From positions 11,580,324 to 11,644,323 of the forward strand of contig NC_081142.1 in NCBI RefSeq assembly GCF_958295425.1: a DNA stretch of 64,000 nt. The letters are read 5' to 3'. The position numbers and the translations under genes were made by a program. Below are positions 1-10,109 of the stretch, piece after piece (the first letter of the stretch is position 1; each line of letters begins with the position of its first letter). The DNA comes from Solea solea (Eukaryota; Chordata; Actinopteri; Pleuronectiformes; Soleidae). The notes under the pieces were generated by a model. It was not told the origin of the DNA, did not search any database, and saw nothing but the letters and a program-made list of their open reading frames with translations.

Positions 1-79
1 CTCATAAGCCAGGATGCCTTTGTGCACCATGTTATATGTTAATGTTGTTATTGTTATTATTTCCTTTTTTTTTTTGCAG

Positions 80-265
80 TTACTCAAAAGATTTTTTCCT
101 TTACTACGGGATCAACACAGAACTGTTCCAGAGTGGCACTGAGGTTAAGGCCAAAACCCCCCTCAATATTCCATGGAGGTTTTCTGCCAAGATCAATATT
201 CCTAAAAAGAAGTTTGAACTTGACATCCCGGCATGCAAACAAGAGATTGAAGTCCTTTCAGTCAG
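80..265 (+). CDS. vtg3: vtg3 exon A, end of lipovitellin heavy chain
   Basis: The acceptor is a long T tract ending in gcag at 76-79 and the donor is CAG|gtttgt. The exon opens with the last base of a split codon and closes two bases into one. It encodes the basic, proline-containing segment WRFSAKINIPKKKFELDIPA followed by CKQEIEVLSVR, typical of the last beta-sheet part of the vitellogenin heavy chain. Positions 1-79 are the end of the preceding intron. Confidence 0.9.
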
Positions 266-3200
266 GTTTGTGGGAGAAAAATCAAAAACTCATTCCTGAT
301 TTTTTTTGTTATTCATGAATGCATCTCTAAATAAAACATGGTTACAAGTAGGAAAAACATGTTATTTTAGTAAAAGCACCCACAGACTAACAGTAACAAA
401 CCCTAGCATTTTGTTTTGAATTAAGAATCATACTTTTAAATCATTACCTCAACTGTATGTCTATGTTGCTGGTTTAAATTGAATAAATACTATTTACAAG
501 GCAGCCAACATGCCCAGTTTAAGAAGTTGTATTCCACTTTCCAACCAACAGCTCAAATGTGTACGCAGTCTCTAGGAACATCGAAGAACCGACAATGGAT
601 AAAATTACCCCGATGATGCCCAAAGATATCGACTCAAACCATGAAATTGTCCACATGGACCCTTCAGTTGTGAAGCCTGAATCTGATCAGGTACAGCGGG
701 AAAATAATGTTATGACTTTAACAACACGAGGATGTAACGCAACCTTTTTTTTTGTGATCATAATTTTACAGATGATGAAAACAAACACCTGGCATCCACT
801 TACCAAAATGTGCGCTGAGAGCAACATCTACGGCGCTGGTCTGTGTGTGGAATCGGAGCTAAGGAGACAGTATTATCACGAGGAGTACCCCTTGTACTAT
901 TTCTTGGGATACACACACTTTGCAGTCAAAGTAGCTCCAGGTATTTACAGCAACACCACACGATGCTTCTAAACGAACACAACACACATTCAAAGTGATG
1001 CAGGTTGATGGTGAAATATTCTTTATAGCCCAACTTGCTGTAAACCAGTCTCCTTGTGTATTATATTACAACATAGTCTATTTAACACAATCTCTATGCT
1101 GTGACCTTCAGCGTAGAGCAGTAGAAGTCACTCCTCACGGGCGCTTCTTTGTGTTTTCAGTCATACTTTCACCTGTTTGCAGGTGGATTATTCTGCTCAT
1201 TGGACAACGATTTGAATGCAAGGAATGTTTATTTATAGTTAGATATAGATAGATTTATCTACACGCTGCTGTTCTTACAGTAGATACATGTCTTAGAGTA
1301 GAGTGTTTACAGAATTGACCTCTGCAGCTCATGTAACCATCAGCAGGTTCATCAGGTTCTTTATCTACAATCTTGAAGAACCTTGACAGAAACAGTTAAC
1401 AGGGGCTGGGTTACACAGTACATCCCATTCTCTGACTTAAAGACATTCCTGGGGGTCTCATTGTAAACCTCACAATGTTTTATCTCCTGCAAGGCCATTG
1501 TATTTAAATGGCAATATGGTTTGCAGATGTTGATATTAGATGTAAAACTAAAAGGTTGTGGCCCTCAACTGTAAAAAGCTCTCCACAGCCTCCAAAGCAT
1601 CTGGTCGAGCTGATCATATTAGCACTGATGTTATCATTTTGCTCTTATTAGTCCAGGGAAAGAAACCTGTTGACAAAATCCACTTTGAGGTCAACGTCAA
1701 TCCGAGCAGACATCCAACGAGCGCATACCAGGTGCTTCAGACTCTGCGGAAGCTTTCCCAGGTATCTGGCTGCTCCATCTCTCCAGCTGCTCCGATATTC
1801 CTTTCATTTAAATTCTCCCGATCCTAAATTGTGTTTACAGGGAGCCACTCAGCAAGTGCATCTGTCCTCTGATTCTGCCTCGAGCGCCAGAGGCTCTAAT
1901 CACAGCCGCCGTGACAGCACCGTGGAAGTAAGCTCGTGACACAAACGTGACAGGAAATCATCAATGCTCGCGTTGCTCGTGACGCACTCGATGTACGTGT
2001 GCTTTCTCTGTGTCATTCCTTAGTTGTTGGACTCGACACCTGAGGCTTTGTTCACCATCAAGGCTCTGGCCTTGAGTAGCAGTGAGAAGCCAGAGGGATA
2101 TGACGCAGCCATGTACTACACACGTGAAGCCGATGTAAAGAACAGCCAAATTATCGCGTCCCAGGTTGGAGAGGACACCAACTGGAAGATGTGCATGGAC
2201 ACCACTGTGAGTGGCCATGCCCGGGCGCAGGTAGGTGAAAATCACACAGGAAGTGACTTTTGTATATTAAGTAGAAGAAAGTTAAACAATAATACTATTC
2301 ATTAGTAACAATTTGCCTTATCTATTATTTCGCCAAAGTTTCTTTAGCTGCTTTCAGACATGCACTGATGTCCGGATAGATTGTTTCTCTGGGATCCTGC
2401 CAGTTCCCGCGTCACATCTCTGGATAATGTCCAGAGTTCATGACTAAAAACCGCTATACAGTAGATTCCTCACTCATCCATCCCAGATAACTCCATTTTT
2501 GACTTGAAGGCACAAATATATCCATTGTCATTTAATAGATTTAAGACTTTTAAGGCTATTAAATTGATTGCCTTGGTTTTGGACGGTCACAAGTCACCAA
2601 AAGTTGCAAGCAAATACTCGTGTAGTCACACAATGTCACACTGGCCAGTTTTGTGCATTGCATTGTCCCCTCATATTACATCAGTTACGTTTAAAACTGT
2701 CAAACGGTTGTTTGTAGAGTTCCCCCCCCCCCCACCACCCTCACAACAGATCTCTCGTGTTTGGCTTAGGCACACATCGCATGGGGAGCTGAATGTCAGT
2801 CATATGAAATGTCAATGACAGCTGCGACTGGACATCTGCCTGGTGCCATGCCAACGCTCAAGGCCAAAGTACATTGGACCAGGATCCCAGAGAGCCTGGC
2901 TGAGATTGGCAGGAGGTAAATATACGTGCCGTTTGTAACAAGAAAAGAAAAAAAGTCATTTGGTGATTTCTGTTTCTGTGCGTGAAATGAGCTTCTTTTA
3001 CTTTTACCTTCCCCAGAATCGAGAGCTACATCCCAGGTATCGGTTTCCTTCTCGGCTTCAACCAGGAACCTGAGAGAAATGCCAAGCAGGAGGTTTCTGC
3101 GTCGGTTGTTGCTGCCTCAGCAGACAGCCTCGATGTGAAGATTAGACTCCCAGAGGTTGTGTTGAATGGAAATTTTCAAGAACCTACATTTTTAAACGCG

Positions 3201-3385
3201 TAATCTCTGAGGCCTTGCTGGGCACGCGATGATTCCTGAGTGCTGTATTTACATTGATCTTGTGTCTTTATCATTAGTACACAGTCTACCGCAAGGCCAT
3301 GCCATTCCCTCTGCCACCTGCCAGTTCTGACGAGGTTCAACGCGACACAACAAACACAACCGGAGATGGACTGGGACATGCGTAA
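80..3385 (+). CDS. vtg3: Phosvitinless vitellogenin (VtgC type), 3' part, nine exons
   Basis: Vitellogenins are large lipid-transfer-family yolk precursors, made in liver, secreted, taken up by oocytes and cleaved into lipovitellins. Nine exons join in frame (80-265, 552-690, 772-940, 1652-1761, 1841-1927, 2024-2230, 2770-2915, 3017-3155, 3278-3385), all GT-AG, giving 429 residues and a TAA stop. The order is: end of lipovitellin heavy chain (CKQEIEVLSVR, then AVSRNIEEP), a Cys-containing segment ending YPLYYFLGYTHFAVKVAP, a 29-residue Ser-containing exon, and lipovitellin light chain (AHIAWGAECQSYE, then ESYIPGIGFLLGFNQ). The long polyserine phosvitin and the C-terminal beta'/VWD part are absent, which is the VtgC architecture. 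The 5' part of the gene lies left of the window. A truncated complete-type vitellogenin is less likely, because splicing, stop and polyA signals are all intact. Family confident; class assignment strong but made without an alignment. Confidence 0.93.
552..690 (+). CDS. vtg3: vtg3 exon B, heavy-chain AVSRNIE segment
   Basis: Acceptor aacag|ctc, donor CAG|gtacag. The first base completes the split AGC serine codon from the previous exon, and the end falls on a codon boundary. It encodes VYAVSRNIEEP, a close match to the conserved (F/Y)AVSRN motif after the heavy-chain VRS sequence, then an acidic Asp/Glu/Pro-rich stretch. Confidence 0.9.
772..940 (+). CDS. vtg3: vtg3 exon C, cysteine-containing heavy-chain end
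   Basis: Acceptor ttacag|atg in phase 0, donor CCAG|gtattt leaving one base of a split codon. It encodes WHPLTKMCAESNIYGAGLCV and PLYYFLGYTHFAVKVAP. The paired cysteines and the PLYY(I/F)xG motif mark the end of the lipovitellin heavy chain, just before phosvitin in complete vitellogenins. Confidence 0.92.
1652..1761 (+). CDS. vtg3: vtg3 exon D, pre-phosvitin linker
   Basis: The acceptor is taken as ttattag|tcc at 1649-1651. The alternative AG five bases downstream (1655-1656) would shift the frame into a stop within a few codons, so phase decides the call. It encodes QGKKPVDKIHFEVNVNPSRH and then AYQVLQTLRKLSQ. Donor CAG|gtatct is at a codon boundary. The preceding 711-bp intron is among the longest here. 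Confidence 0.88.
1841..1927 (+). CDS. vtg3: vtg3 exon E, short Ser-bearing exon at the phosvitin position
   Basis: 87 bases, 29 codons, phase 0 at both ends (acceptor tttacag|gga, donor GAA|gtaagc). Eight of the 29 residues are serine, scattered among Arg, His and Asp (LSSDSASSARGSNHSRRDS). It occupies the slot where complete vitellogenins carry a long polyserine phosvitin. It could be a remnant or just a linker. Being a multiple of three, it could be skipped without changing the frame. Confidence 0.85.
2024..2230 (+). CDS. vtg3: vtg3 exon F, start of lipovitellin light chain
   Basis: 207 bases, phase 0 at both ends; acceptor ccttag|ttg, donor CAG|gtaggt. It encodes PEALFTIKALALSSSEKPEG, YDAAMYYTR and TNWKMCMDTTVSGHARAQ. 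This corresponds to the vitellogenin light-chain opening, with its conserved W-K-x-C-x-D segment. Confidence 0.92.
2341..2460. repeat. Probable MITE fragment in a vtg3 intron
   Basis: The intron between exons F and G contains ctttcagacatgcactgatg and related text recalling a common fish miniature-transposon family, from memory of such sequences. No intact ends were found. This 539-bp intron also carries a C10 run near 2720-2730. Confidence 0.3.
2770..2915 (+). CDS. vtg3: vtg3 exon G, light-chain W-G-A-E-C motif
   Basis: Acceptor ggcttag|gca, donor AGGAG|gtaaat, ending two bases into an Arg codon. It encodes AHIAWGAECQSYEMSMTAAT, GHLPGAMPTLKAKVHWTRIP and ESLAEIGRR. The (L/I)AWGAEC(K/Q)xY motif is a family signature of the vitellogenin light chain. 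Confidence 0.94.
3017..3155 (+). CDS. vtg3: vtg3 exon H, light-chain YIPG segment
   Basis: Acceptor ccccag|aat completes the split Arg codon. The donor is CAGAG|gttgtg, a GT donor with a poor intron consensus. It is supported because the frame runs cleanly into exon I. It encodes IESYIPGIGFLLGFNQEPER and VVAASADSLDVKIRLPE, matching the conserved (Y/E)YIP...G(L/F)NQ and V(V/A)A(T/S)S..(T/S)LDV motifs. Confidence 0.9.
3278..3385 (+). CDS. vtg3: vtg3 terminal exon with stop codon
   Basis: Acceptor tcattag|tac. It encodes YTVYRKAMPFPLPPASSDEV and a hydrophilic Thr/Asp/Gly tail ending GLGHA, then TAA at 3383-3385. The TVYR...PLP sequence is the normal end of the light chain; complete vitellogenins would continue into the beta'/VWD region. 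The 13-residue tail after VQR resembles nothing I recognise. Confidence 0.88.
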   Translation, partial: YTVYRKAMPFPLPPASSDEVQRDTTNTTGDGLGHA

Positions 3386-3386
3386 A

Positions 3387-3396
3387 AATAAATAAA
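3387..3396 (+). terminator. Two overlapping polyadenylation signals of vtg3
   Basis: Two AATAAA hexamers overlap at 3387-3392 and 3391-3396, the first starting two bases after the stop codon. A GT-rich stretch follows at 3396-3402, as expected downstream of a cleavage site. The implied 3' UTR is only tens of bases long. Strong sequence match; use is inferred. Confidence 0.75.
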
Positions 3397-5440
3397 TGTG
3401 TGTTTAAAAAGCATTTACTTGTTTTTTTGTTTGTTTGTTTTTTTTACATACACACACATGTGCATGTGTGTGTGTGTGTGTGTGTGTGGTGGTGGGGGGG
3501 GGGCTGTTTTTTTATGCAAAGCCAGATGAGCAAAAACAAGCAATGAGCATTTTTGCTTGCTTCATGAAATTTGCTTTGTGTTGCAGGAGGACAACAAAGC
3601 CCAGTTGGGAGCCAGATGTCTCTTCTCACAATGATAACATAGGAATCTCACGACCGAGATGAAATTAAGCATCATAAACGATATCCGTCATACCTTCAAT
3701 GTCACCAGTTTAAAAACAACCCATAAAAAGGTCTTAATTTATTCATGTGAAGGCACGTTCATTCCCAAGTAATAATATAATACTGGCTAACTGTGGGGGA
3801 AAAAACAGGATATCACGTGATTCAAATAAAGACCAGCGTGTTCTAAACCAACTTCTCTGTGTTACTGCATTTAAAAGAGTTTTTAGAAGATAAACAGCAT
3901 TTCTTGTAGATTGTTTCATCACATTGGATTCAGAACCACATGATACAGTATATGCATGGATACTCGACATAGGATCACTAGATTCCGATTAGTACTTTTT
4001 ACTCAAGTGTCTTTATATAGTTGGTGAAAATGAGAAAATAAAACTTCATTAGATTGCCTATAGGTTTTGCTCAAACCTCGGTAAATACTGTATATTTTAA
4101 CATAGTAATGGGAAAAAAGCAGTCTAAATTAAAATGATATTTATTTCTACATCTGGTTATTTCTGTTGTTTCCCCCTCCCTAACAAGCCCTAAGTTGTAC
4201 TGATTAAATCTTAAGACACTTGATTTATTCAAATTTAAAAACAAACTCTTTTGGGTTTTACCCATTTTTTTTCCCCACTTGGTCAAATGAAGATCAAACG
4301 TCATCATATAAAATCATTACGGTGCTCACATTCTATTAGAGTCAGATTAAATTGAATAATCTTTGTGATTTGTTTATTTGATTTGACTTTTTGCTTTCAA
4401 TCCCAAGTGGCCCTTTAACTTTACTGCTGGTAAAAAAATAAAGTTACATTTGAGAGGCAACTGCAAAAAACAACAACTCTGTCCTCTTGATTGGCTTCAG
4501 TAAGTTAAATCCTGTGAGTTGTAAATGTTCTACTGAAAGAAAAGAACGTTTAAAAAGGACTAAATGACCTGCTCTATTTGTTCAATCAACTGACGCAACA
4601 ACAGGACTGTGTGTGGACATCACAGTGTCCCTTTAGTTCCTCTGTAGAGAACTCTGATGTGCCCTGATGTTAAAAACAAAATGCCCAGTGCTCCATAGAT
4701 GGCTGAACGACAGTATTTGATTCCCATACTTATTTATTTTTATATACTAATTACAAGGATGAATACTAATTTGAGAGCCAAAGAGAATGATTTAATCCTA
4801 ACTAAAGACTGGTTGTCGTGACTTCCCCTGGCTCCGCTCCTCCTGCCGACACTGATTTAGCCAGATGGCGTTAGGATTGCAGTGAAAAGACACCCGCCAT
4901 CAAACGCTGAGCAGGATGAGCACAATTATAATGGCACCATTATGTTCCATTTACATCTCTAATATCCTGCAGGCTTTCAAGTGCCGTGTGATGGGCTGGT
5001 TTGTGTATCTACTGTGCCAACATGACGGCAAGATACACATCACGATCAGGACACACTGACCCTTGTGTTGACATGACATCAAAAGGTCAAATCAACTGGT
5101 TAGAAAGTATTGGTGAACGACCAGGTCATTTGGAGGAGGACACTTGTCTATGATTGTCATGTGCCCCATTAGGCAAACTATACCTGTCCAACTTGACAGT
5201 ATAGGATGTAATAAAATCATGATTAGAGACTTGTATGGGTAGCTGTACATTCTTTTTTGTAGAATTAAAATTTACAACAAGTGCAGAAAATATCTGTATG
5301 CACCACAGGCCTCTGGAAACATCACCGGATGATGAATAATTAAAAAAAAAAAAAGAAAGTTTGTTTTAAATGTTTCTGGAATTTAGAGTGCTTTAATACA
5401 ATATGCCAACGTGCAATCACTTTAAAAGTCATTATTTTTG
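3397..5440. other. Intergenic spacer, no gene recognised
   Basis: AT-rich spacer downstream of vtg3. Besides a CA/GT microsatellite at 3450-3503, I see only short frames and homopolymer runs. No splice-bounded conserved peptide or RNA gene was found. Confidence 0.6.
3450..3503. repeat. CA/GT microsatellite with adjoining G run
   Basis: An AC run passes through an atgtgcatgt switch into a TG run, followed by TGG repeats and ten G residues. Purely low-complexity; the short frames across it are artefacts. Confidence 0.9.
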
Positions 5441-5444
5441 GCAC

Positions 5445-5900
5445 TTCTGTGTGTGTGTGTGTGTTTTTGTATTTGTGACTTTGTGAGGACCAACAATCAT
5501 ATAAACTATACGGAGTGAGGACATTTTGTCTGGTCCTCACTTCTTTACGGTGCTTTTTTGGGCTGGGCATCAGAGCCAATTCACCCAGAAATATACAGGG
5601 TTTTTTTTTTATTAATTTCCAGAGAAAAATGTGTTATTCGATCATCAGACGGTGGATTTGAGATACATGTCTCATTCCACACATCCAGAGAAAAAAATCA
5701 ATAAAATTGACAAAAAGTCGACGTCAAAGTCACTTATTTCACAGAAAATATCTGAAAAAAAAATCAAATAAATAATATCATTTAACCAAGTGGGGGGGAA
5801 AAAATGGGTGAAACCGCCCTTTAAGACTAGGGTGAGGGGCTAGGGAAGGCATTATGTCTATGAGGGTCCTCACTGTGAATGAAGCGCACACACACACACG
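5445..5900. repeat. Microsatellite-associated dispersed repeat, copy 1
   Basis: A GT run leads into tttgtgactttgtgaggacc and tctggtcctcacttctttac, and the block ends with cattatgtctatgagggtcc followed by a CA/GT run. The last part closely matches 19048-19075, so this is one of two copies of a family in this window. The middle (5580-5800) is AT-rich and less clear. Confidence 0.6.
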
Positions 5901-6188
5901 TGTGTGCTTTATTAAGTGAGCACTAGAGGACAGTGTTTTCCTGGCAATGTGCTCAAAGTCTGGCACCAGTGTTTGTTCACTTCACAGGAATGTTGACACG
6001 CTGAGGATAAATAACATATGGCACCAGTCAAAGAGCTGCAGCAGATTTACGGCTTCCAAAACAGGACACATTCACTATATTTTAGATATTGGGATGGTAG
6101 TCTCTTCATACTGTAGCTGCCCTCACTTCCTCCTCACTAATCCTCTGCCCTTCCCGAGGCACTATCACTGCTCCATCTGTCCTCCTTG

Positions 6189-6209
6189 CTCTCTCTCTCT
6201 CTCTCTCTC
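6189..6209. repeat. CT microsatellite
   Basis: About ten CT units. The surrounding 5900-6650 shows no recognisable gene. Confidence 0.85.
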
Positions 6210-6664
6210 AAACATTGAGCTCATTCACTAACAGAGAAAATTGGTTTATTCCTTTGTAAGTATTGTCTGTGATGGCAAAAATCCATTCTTCAACTGAGTG
6301 AGAACATATTTGATTTTTAATTGGAACCTATGCTGCATAATGTTCTGTAACCATCCCACAATACAATCCATTCATTTTATTCCTTAAGAAAAAGATAGTC
6401 CCTTTTTCCCAAACATTACCAATATTAACACATAGTTTTAATATGATCCTTCATGTCCTTATCCTTCAGCACTAATATGAAGTCATATGCAGCCTCTTTC
6501 AGGCTTTTGTATCATGAGAACCTTGCAGTTTTTCTGCCACAGGCTTTAAGAGTGACATCTTTGCCTTGAAACACAGCGGTTGAGTTTCTCTGCAGCTGGT
6601 GCTGAATCTAATCAGCTGCAGCTCAGCACACTGTAAGCAGTATATTCACCCACCCACTCACTCA

Positions 6665-7020
6665 CTCACTCATTTTCTACCACTCTATCCTCCACATGAG
6701 GTTCATGAAGGGGTGCTGGTGCCAATCCTAGCTGACATAGGGTGAAAGATAGGGGTACACCTTGAACCAGGGGTCACCAACCTTTTTGACAGTGAGAGCT
6801 ACTCCAAGGGTACTGAGTAATCCGACGGGTTCACCTTTAATTATATGAATTATATTCTGATCCATTACTGATTCCTCCCAATAATCATTAAAAATGACTT
6901 AACAAGTTAGGAAAGATTCATGTGGTCCCTGCAGGCGACCTGATGCCCATGGGGCACCCTGTTGGTGACCCCTGGCCTGGACAGTCCATCACAGGGACAC
7001 AGTATATTCACTCATTACCA
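6665..7020. repeat. Dispersed fish repeat interrupted by a MITE
   Basis: The left part (ctggtgccaatcctagctga, then tagggtgaaagataggggta) and right part (cctggacagtccatcacagg) form one widespread teleost repeat, split by the element at 6768-6974. Fragments of the same family recur near 15690-15765, 29350-29610 and 32400-32445. Family recognition is from memory; the split is visible in the sequence. Confidence 0.6.
6768..6974. mobile_element. hAT-like miniature inverted-repeat element
   Basis: The 207-bp element starts caggggtcaccaacc and ends with the near-exact inverse gttggtgacccctg. Flanking octamers ccttgaac and gcctggac agree at five of eight positions, suggesting a decayed 8-bp target duplication as made by hAT transposases. 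The interior has no coding capacity. It lies inside another dispersed repeat. Confidence 0.7.
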
Positions 7021-7095
7021 CATTATATTAAACTCACAATTACTCATCATTGAATGAAAATATGTCCATGCAAAACATGTCAGATGTCAAAATTG

Positions 7096-7302
7096 TCCAT
7101 TTTGTGACTTTGGCACAGTTATCGCTACTCCTGTTTTGTTTAAAAAAAAAACAAAAAAAACTGTGATATAAAATGAATCGTAACTTTCACTCAACAAAAA
7201 AAAGCCAGAATATGTGACCTATAAATACACACCCAGGATGTCCATATAAGGAGTTGTGTATTATTCCCACAGCAATTAACCAAGGGTGCGTCCGCGGCAC
7301 AG
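7096..7302. repeat. Dispersed repeat pair, copy A
   Basis: Similar in order and orientation to 32682-32876. Shared blocks include gaatatgtgacctataaa and gttgtgtattattcccacag followed by caatt-acca-gggtgc, with a looser match around cattttgtgactt. No coding capacity. Class unknown. Confidence 0.75.
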
Positions 7303-7806
7303 ATGTGTGCCGTGTGAGCACTGAGGGTCAATGGGATGGTGAATCTGTATTTTACCACAACACCAAAGAACAGGAGGAACTAAGGGTACAGGAAACCAAA
7401 CTAAAATACAAAACAATAGCATCCTGAAGTCTGTCTTGTCTAGACAACAAATAACTAACTAAACACAGGTCAAAGAAAAAGGCCCAAACCCAATACAATG
7501 CAAACACAGACCACGTTCCCACTGATTGAGCCTCGTCTGCTGGTTTATATACAGGTGTGGCTGATGAGGAGGTAAAGGAGGATTGGGCAGGTATGCTGGG
7601 ACCAAGGCAAACCAATCACGGTGGTAGAAGGGCGGGTCGATCGAGGGATGCAGATGGTGGAAGAGAGGCAGGAAGGCAGGAAGCAGGAGCACCAATAGGG
7701 AAGGAGGGGTGGCCCACAGTGATCTGCATACACAGAGTCTTTCACACAGTAACACACACACCTGTGGCCAGGGCCGTGACAGAGCCAAATTTCAATTTTG
7801 TTTAGG

Positions 7807-7995
7807 GCAGGGGTGTCAAACTCATTGTAAGTCAGCAGCCACATACAGACTAGGCAGTCGCTCGTGTCCGAGCAGTAGTTCCATATCAGATCCTTGGGGT
7901 CTCAATTCTAAAAGTAAAATGATAGCAAAATAACCTATAAACAACAAGAACTCCAATGTACAAAGGTACAAAACATCAAAACACATATGTATATG
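7807..7995. mobile_element. Fragment of a hAT-type DNA transposon
   Basis: It begins caggggtgtcaaactcattg and continues through agccacatacagac and agcaaaataacctataaaca, a run I recognise as the end of a very common fish hAT-type repeat. Only one end was found. The preceding 7340-7800, containing ggccagggccgtgacagagc, is another probable repeat of unknown class. Confidence 0.5.
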
Positions 7996-9383
7996 ATTAG
8001 AACATGTCACAGGGGGATGAACAGGCGGACACTCAGGTGATCTGGAAGAGTCTGAGAACACAACACGTCATAGTGCCTAATGCTAACTACTCTCTCTGCA
8101 CGTACGCAGGATTCTCTCTCTTCAACTTTGCCCTGGTTGTTTTGCCTAATATTTCTCCCTCTCTCTCCTGTGTGTGTCTCTCTCTCTCCGATTGTCTCCT
8201 GCACGACGGCAGACACAGATGGAGTTACTCTGTAACAGGGTTGTTTAAAGTTCATGAAGTTTACGGTTATTTATAATCATGCCAAACAGACTTGCTCTAT
8301 TTTTTTGGTTTAAAAGGAGTTCAATGCAACAACGATGCATCACACACGTTTGAAAAAAGAAAAAAAAGAACATTTAGCAATTACACTACATTTTTTATGG
8401 CATACTTAACAAAGAAAAATCTGATTTTTTTTTCCTCCGGATCACTTAAAATTGTGGTTCAATTATACAAAGCAGCTAAATATGAGACTGATCAAACTCT
8501 ATGACAAAGTCCTCTTCAAATGCATTGTCAAAGCTTAAAGCTTTCTTTCTACAGCCTATTCTGATACATCCTCCTCCTCCTTTTCCTCTCCACCTTCCAA
8601 TAATAGCTCTACTTTTTCTGAGCAGAGAGTTTACGCTCTCAATACTCACATTGTGTCTGAAAGAACACATTCACTTGCTTTCGTTTAATCGCTTCGATTA
8701 TAATAAGATAGATGCAAAAAAAAAACATTGTTTCATTTCAAATGTTCCCAAATAAGTATCTTTGAGACCTCCATTGTTGAACAAGAGATTTATTTGGAAA
8801 CGATCATATGAAGCATGTGGTATTTTATTTTTTTAAAGCCTCCGAAAACATTATTACAGGGTGCACAAAATGGATATAAAGGGTTAAATCTCTGTGTATG
8901 ATTGTGTGGATGTTCCCTGAATCGAATCTAGATGGGCCAAACTCAAAAGCCGTTTTCACGAGGGAGCTTTTGCTTCAGTAATATTTTGGGATTACTCTCA
9001 GCTAACCAGCAAGCAAATCACAAATCCATAAACCCTGCCGCTGGCCGCTGCTGCAAAGAAGCTCCTTCCACCGAACTTGAATAAGCCCCTCGACAAGAAA
9101 CAATAACGATTTAAGAGGGATATCCTACCTGAGGGAGCGCCAGTGAAGAGGAACGCTTGATGAGCCAAAATGACTGACAACACCATGCTTTCAGTGCAGT
9201 GTGCAGTCCAGTAACAGATATACAACAATTCTACAGTGACTTCTCAGTGTCTTTATTAGATTACAGCCAGAAGGTGCAGGAAATATGTATCAAAATAACA
9301 TATAAATAGCAGGAAGAATGTAGTGTGAACATGTGACCCAGCACTTTTGGACAGGACTCTGGTTCTGGCAACAAAAAATACTT
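7996..9383. other. Intergenic spacer, no gene recognised
   Basis: AT-rich sequence with short CT-rich tracts near 8110-8200 and 8570-8600. Short frames on both strands show no conserved peptide. No element ends found. Confidence 0.5.
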
Positions 9384-10010
9384 TTAAAGGTGACATCGAA
9401 TGCTGGTATAGCACATATATGTTAGTTATGGAGGTCTACTTACATATATTAACTTGTTTTCATGGTTAAAAACCTCCCAGTTGCTGCAAACAAGCCGATC
9501 AAAATATCTCCTCACTGACACTCTCGTCAGCCGCGCTGTTTCAGATCAAAACCACACCCCCAGAACGTGGACTGTGTTGTGATTGGCCGGCCAACGAGAG
9601 CTTTCCCACTGTCCTGTGATTGGCCAGATAACTGGAAGTGACGTAATTGGTAGGCCAGCTCTCAGATACACAGCTCCCCCTCTGGCACGGTGGATGCTCT
9701 GCATCTCAGCAGCTACAACCAGAGTAGTTCTTCTTCTTCTGCGGTTGAATGTACGCAACCGGATGTGCCTGGACTAGTGCCCGCACTGGGAGGCGCTACG
9801 GTTGTGAGAGGAGTGGTGAGGTTTTCTGATGACATCATCAGCATAGGGAAGTGCCGATCCGCTTCGCAGAGCCCAGGAAAACAATACAACACTATTTTCT
9901 CAGCAGTGGCTGAACTGTTTGTTCTGAAACTTTCATAAACGAGATAATGACGCAGATACACACACAAAAACGCAGTGTTAATTGGAGCTTCCGGTCTATG
10001 TCGCCTTTAA
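9384..10010. mobile_element. TTAA-ended non-autonomous DNA element
   Basis: The left end ttaaaggtgacatcga and the inverted right end (ctatgtcgcctttaa) are inverted repeats, each including TTAA. Such ends and TTAA duplications are typical of piggyBac-like elements. The 627-bp interior is CpG-containing (gattggccggccaacgagag, gtgattggccagataactgg) and has only short frames. The interior also resembles a common fish repeat. Confidence 0.65.
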
Positions 10011-10109
10011 ATAAAATTAAACCTGATAATCATTGTAGTATTTTCTCTTTTGTCTGAAAAGGGTAGTAGGTTCATGTATAACAAATAAAACAGCATTCAT
10101 TCAGAGATT

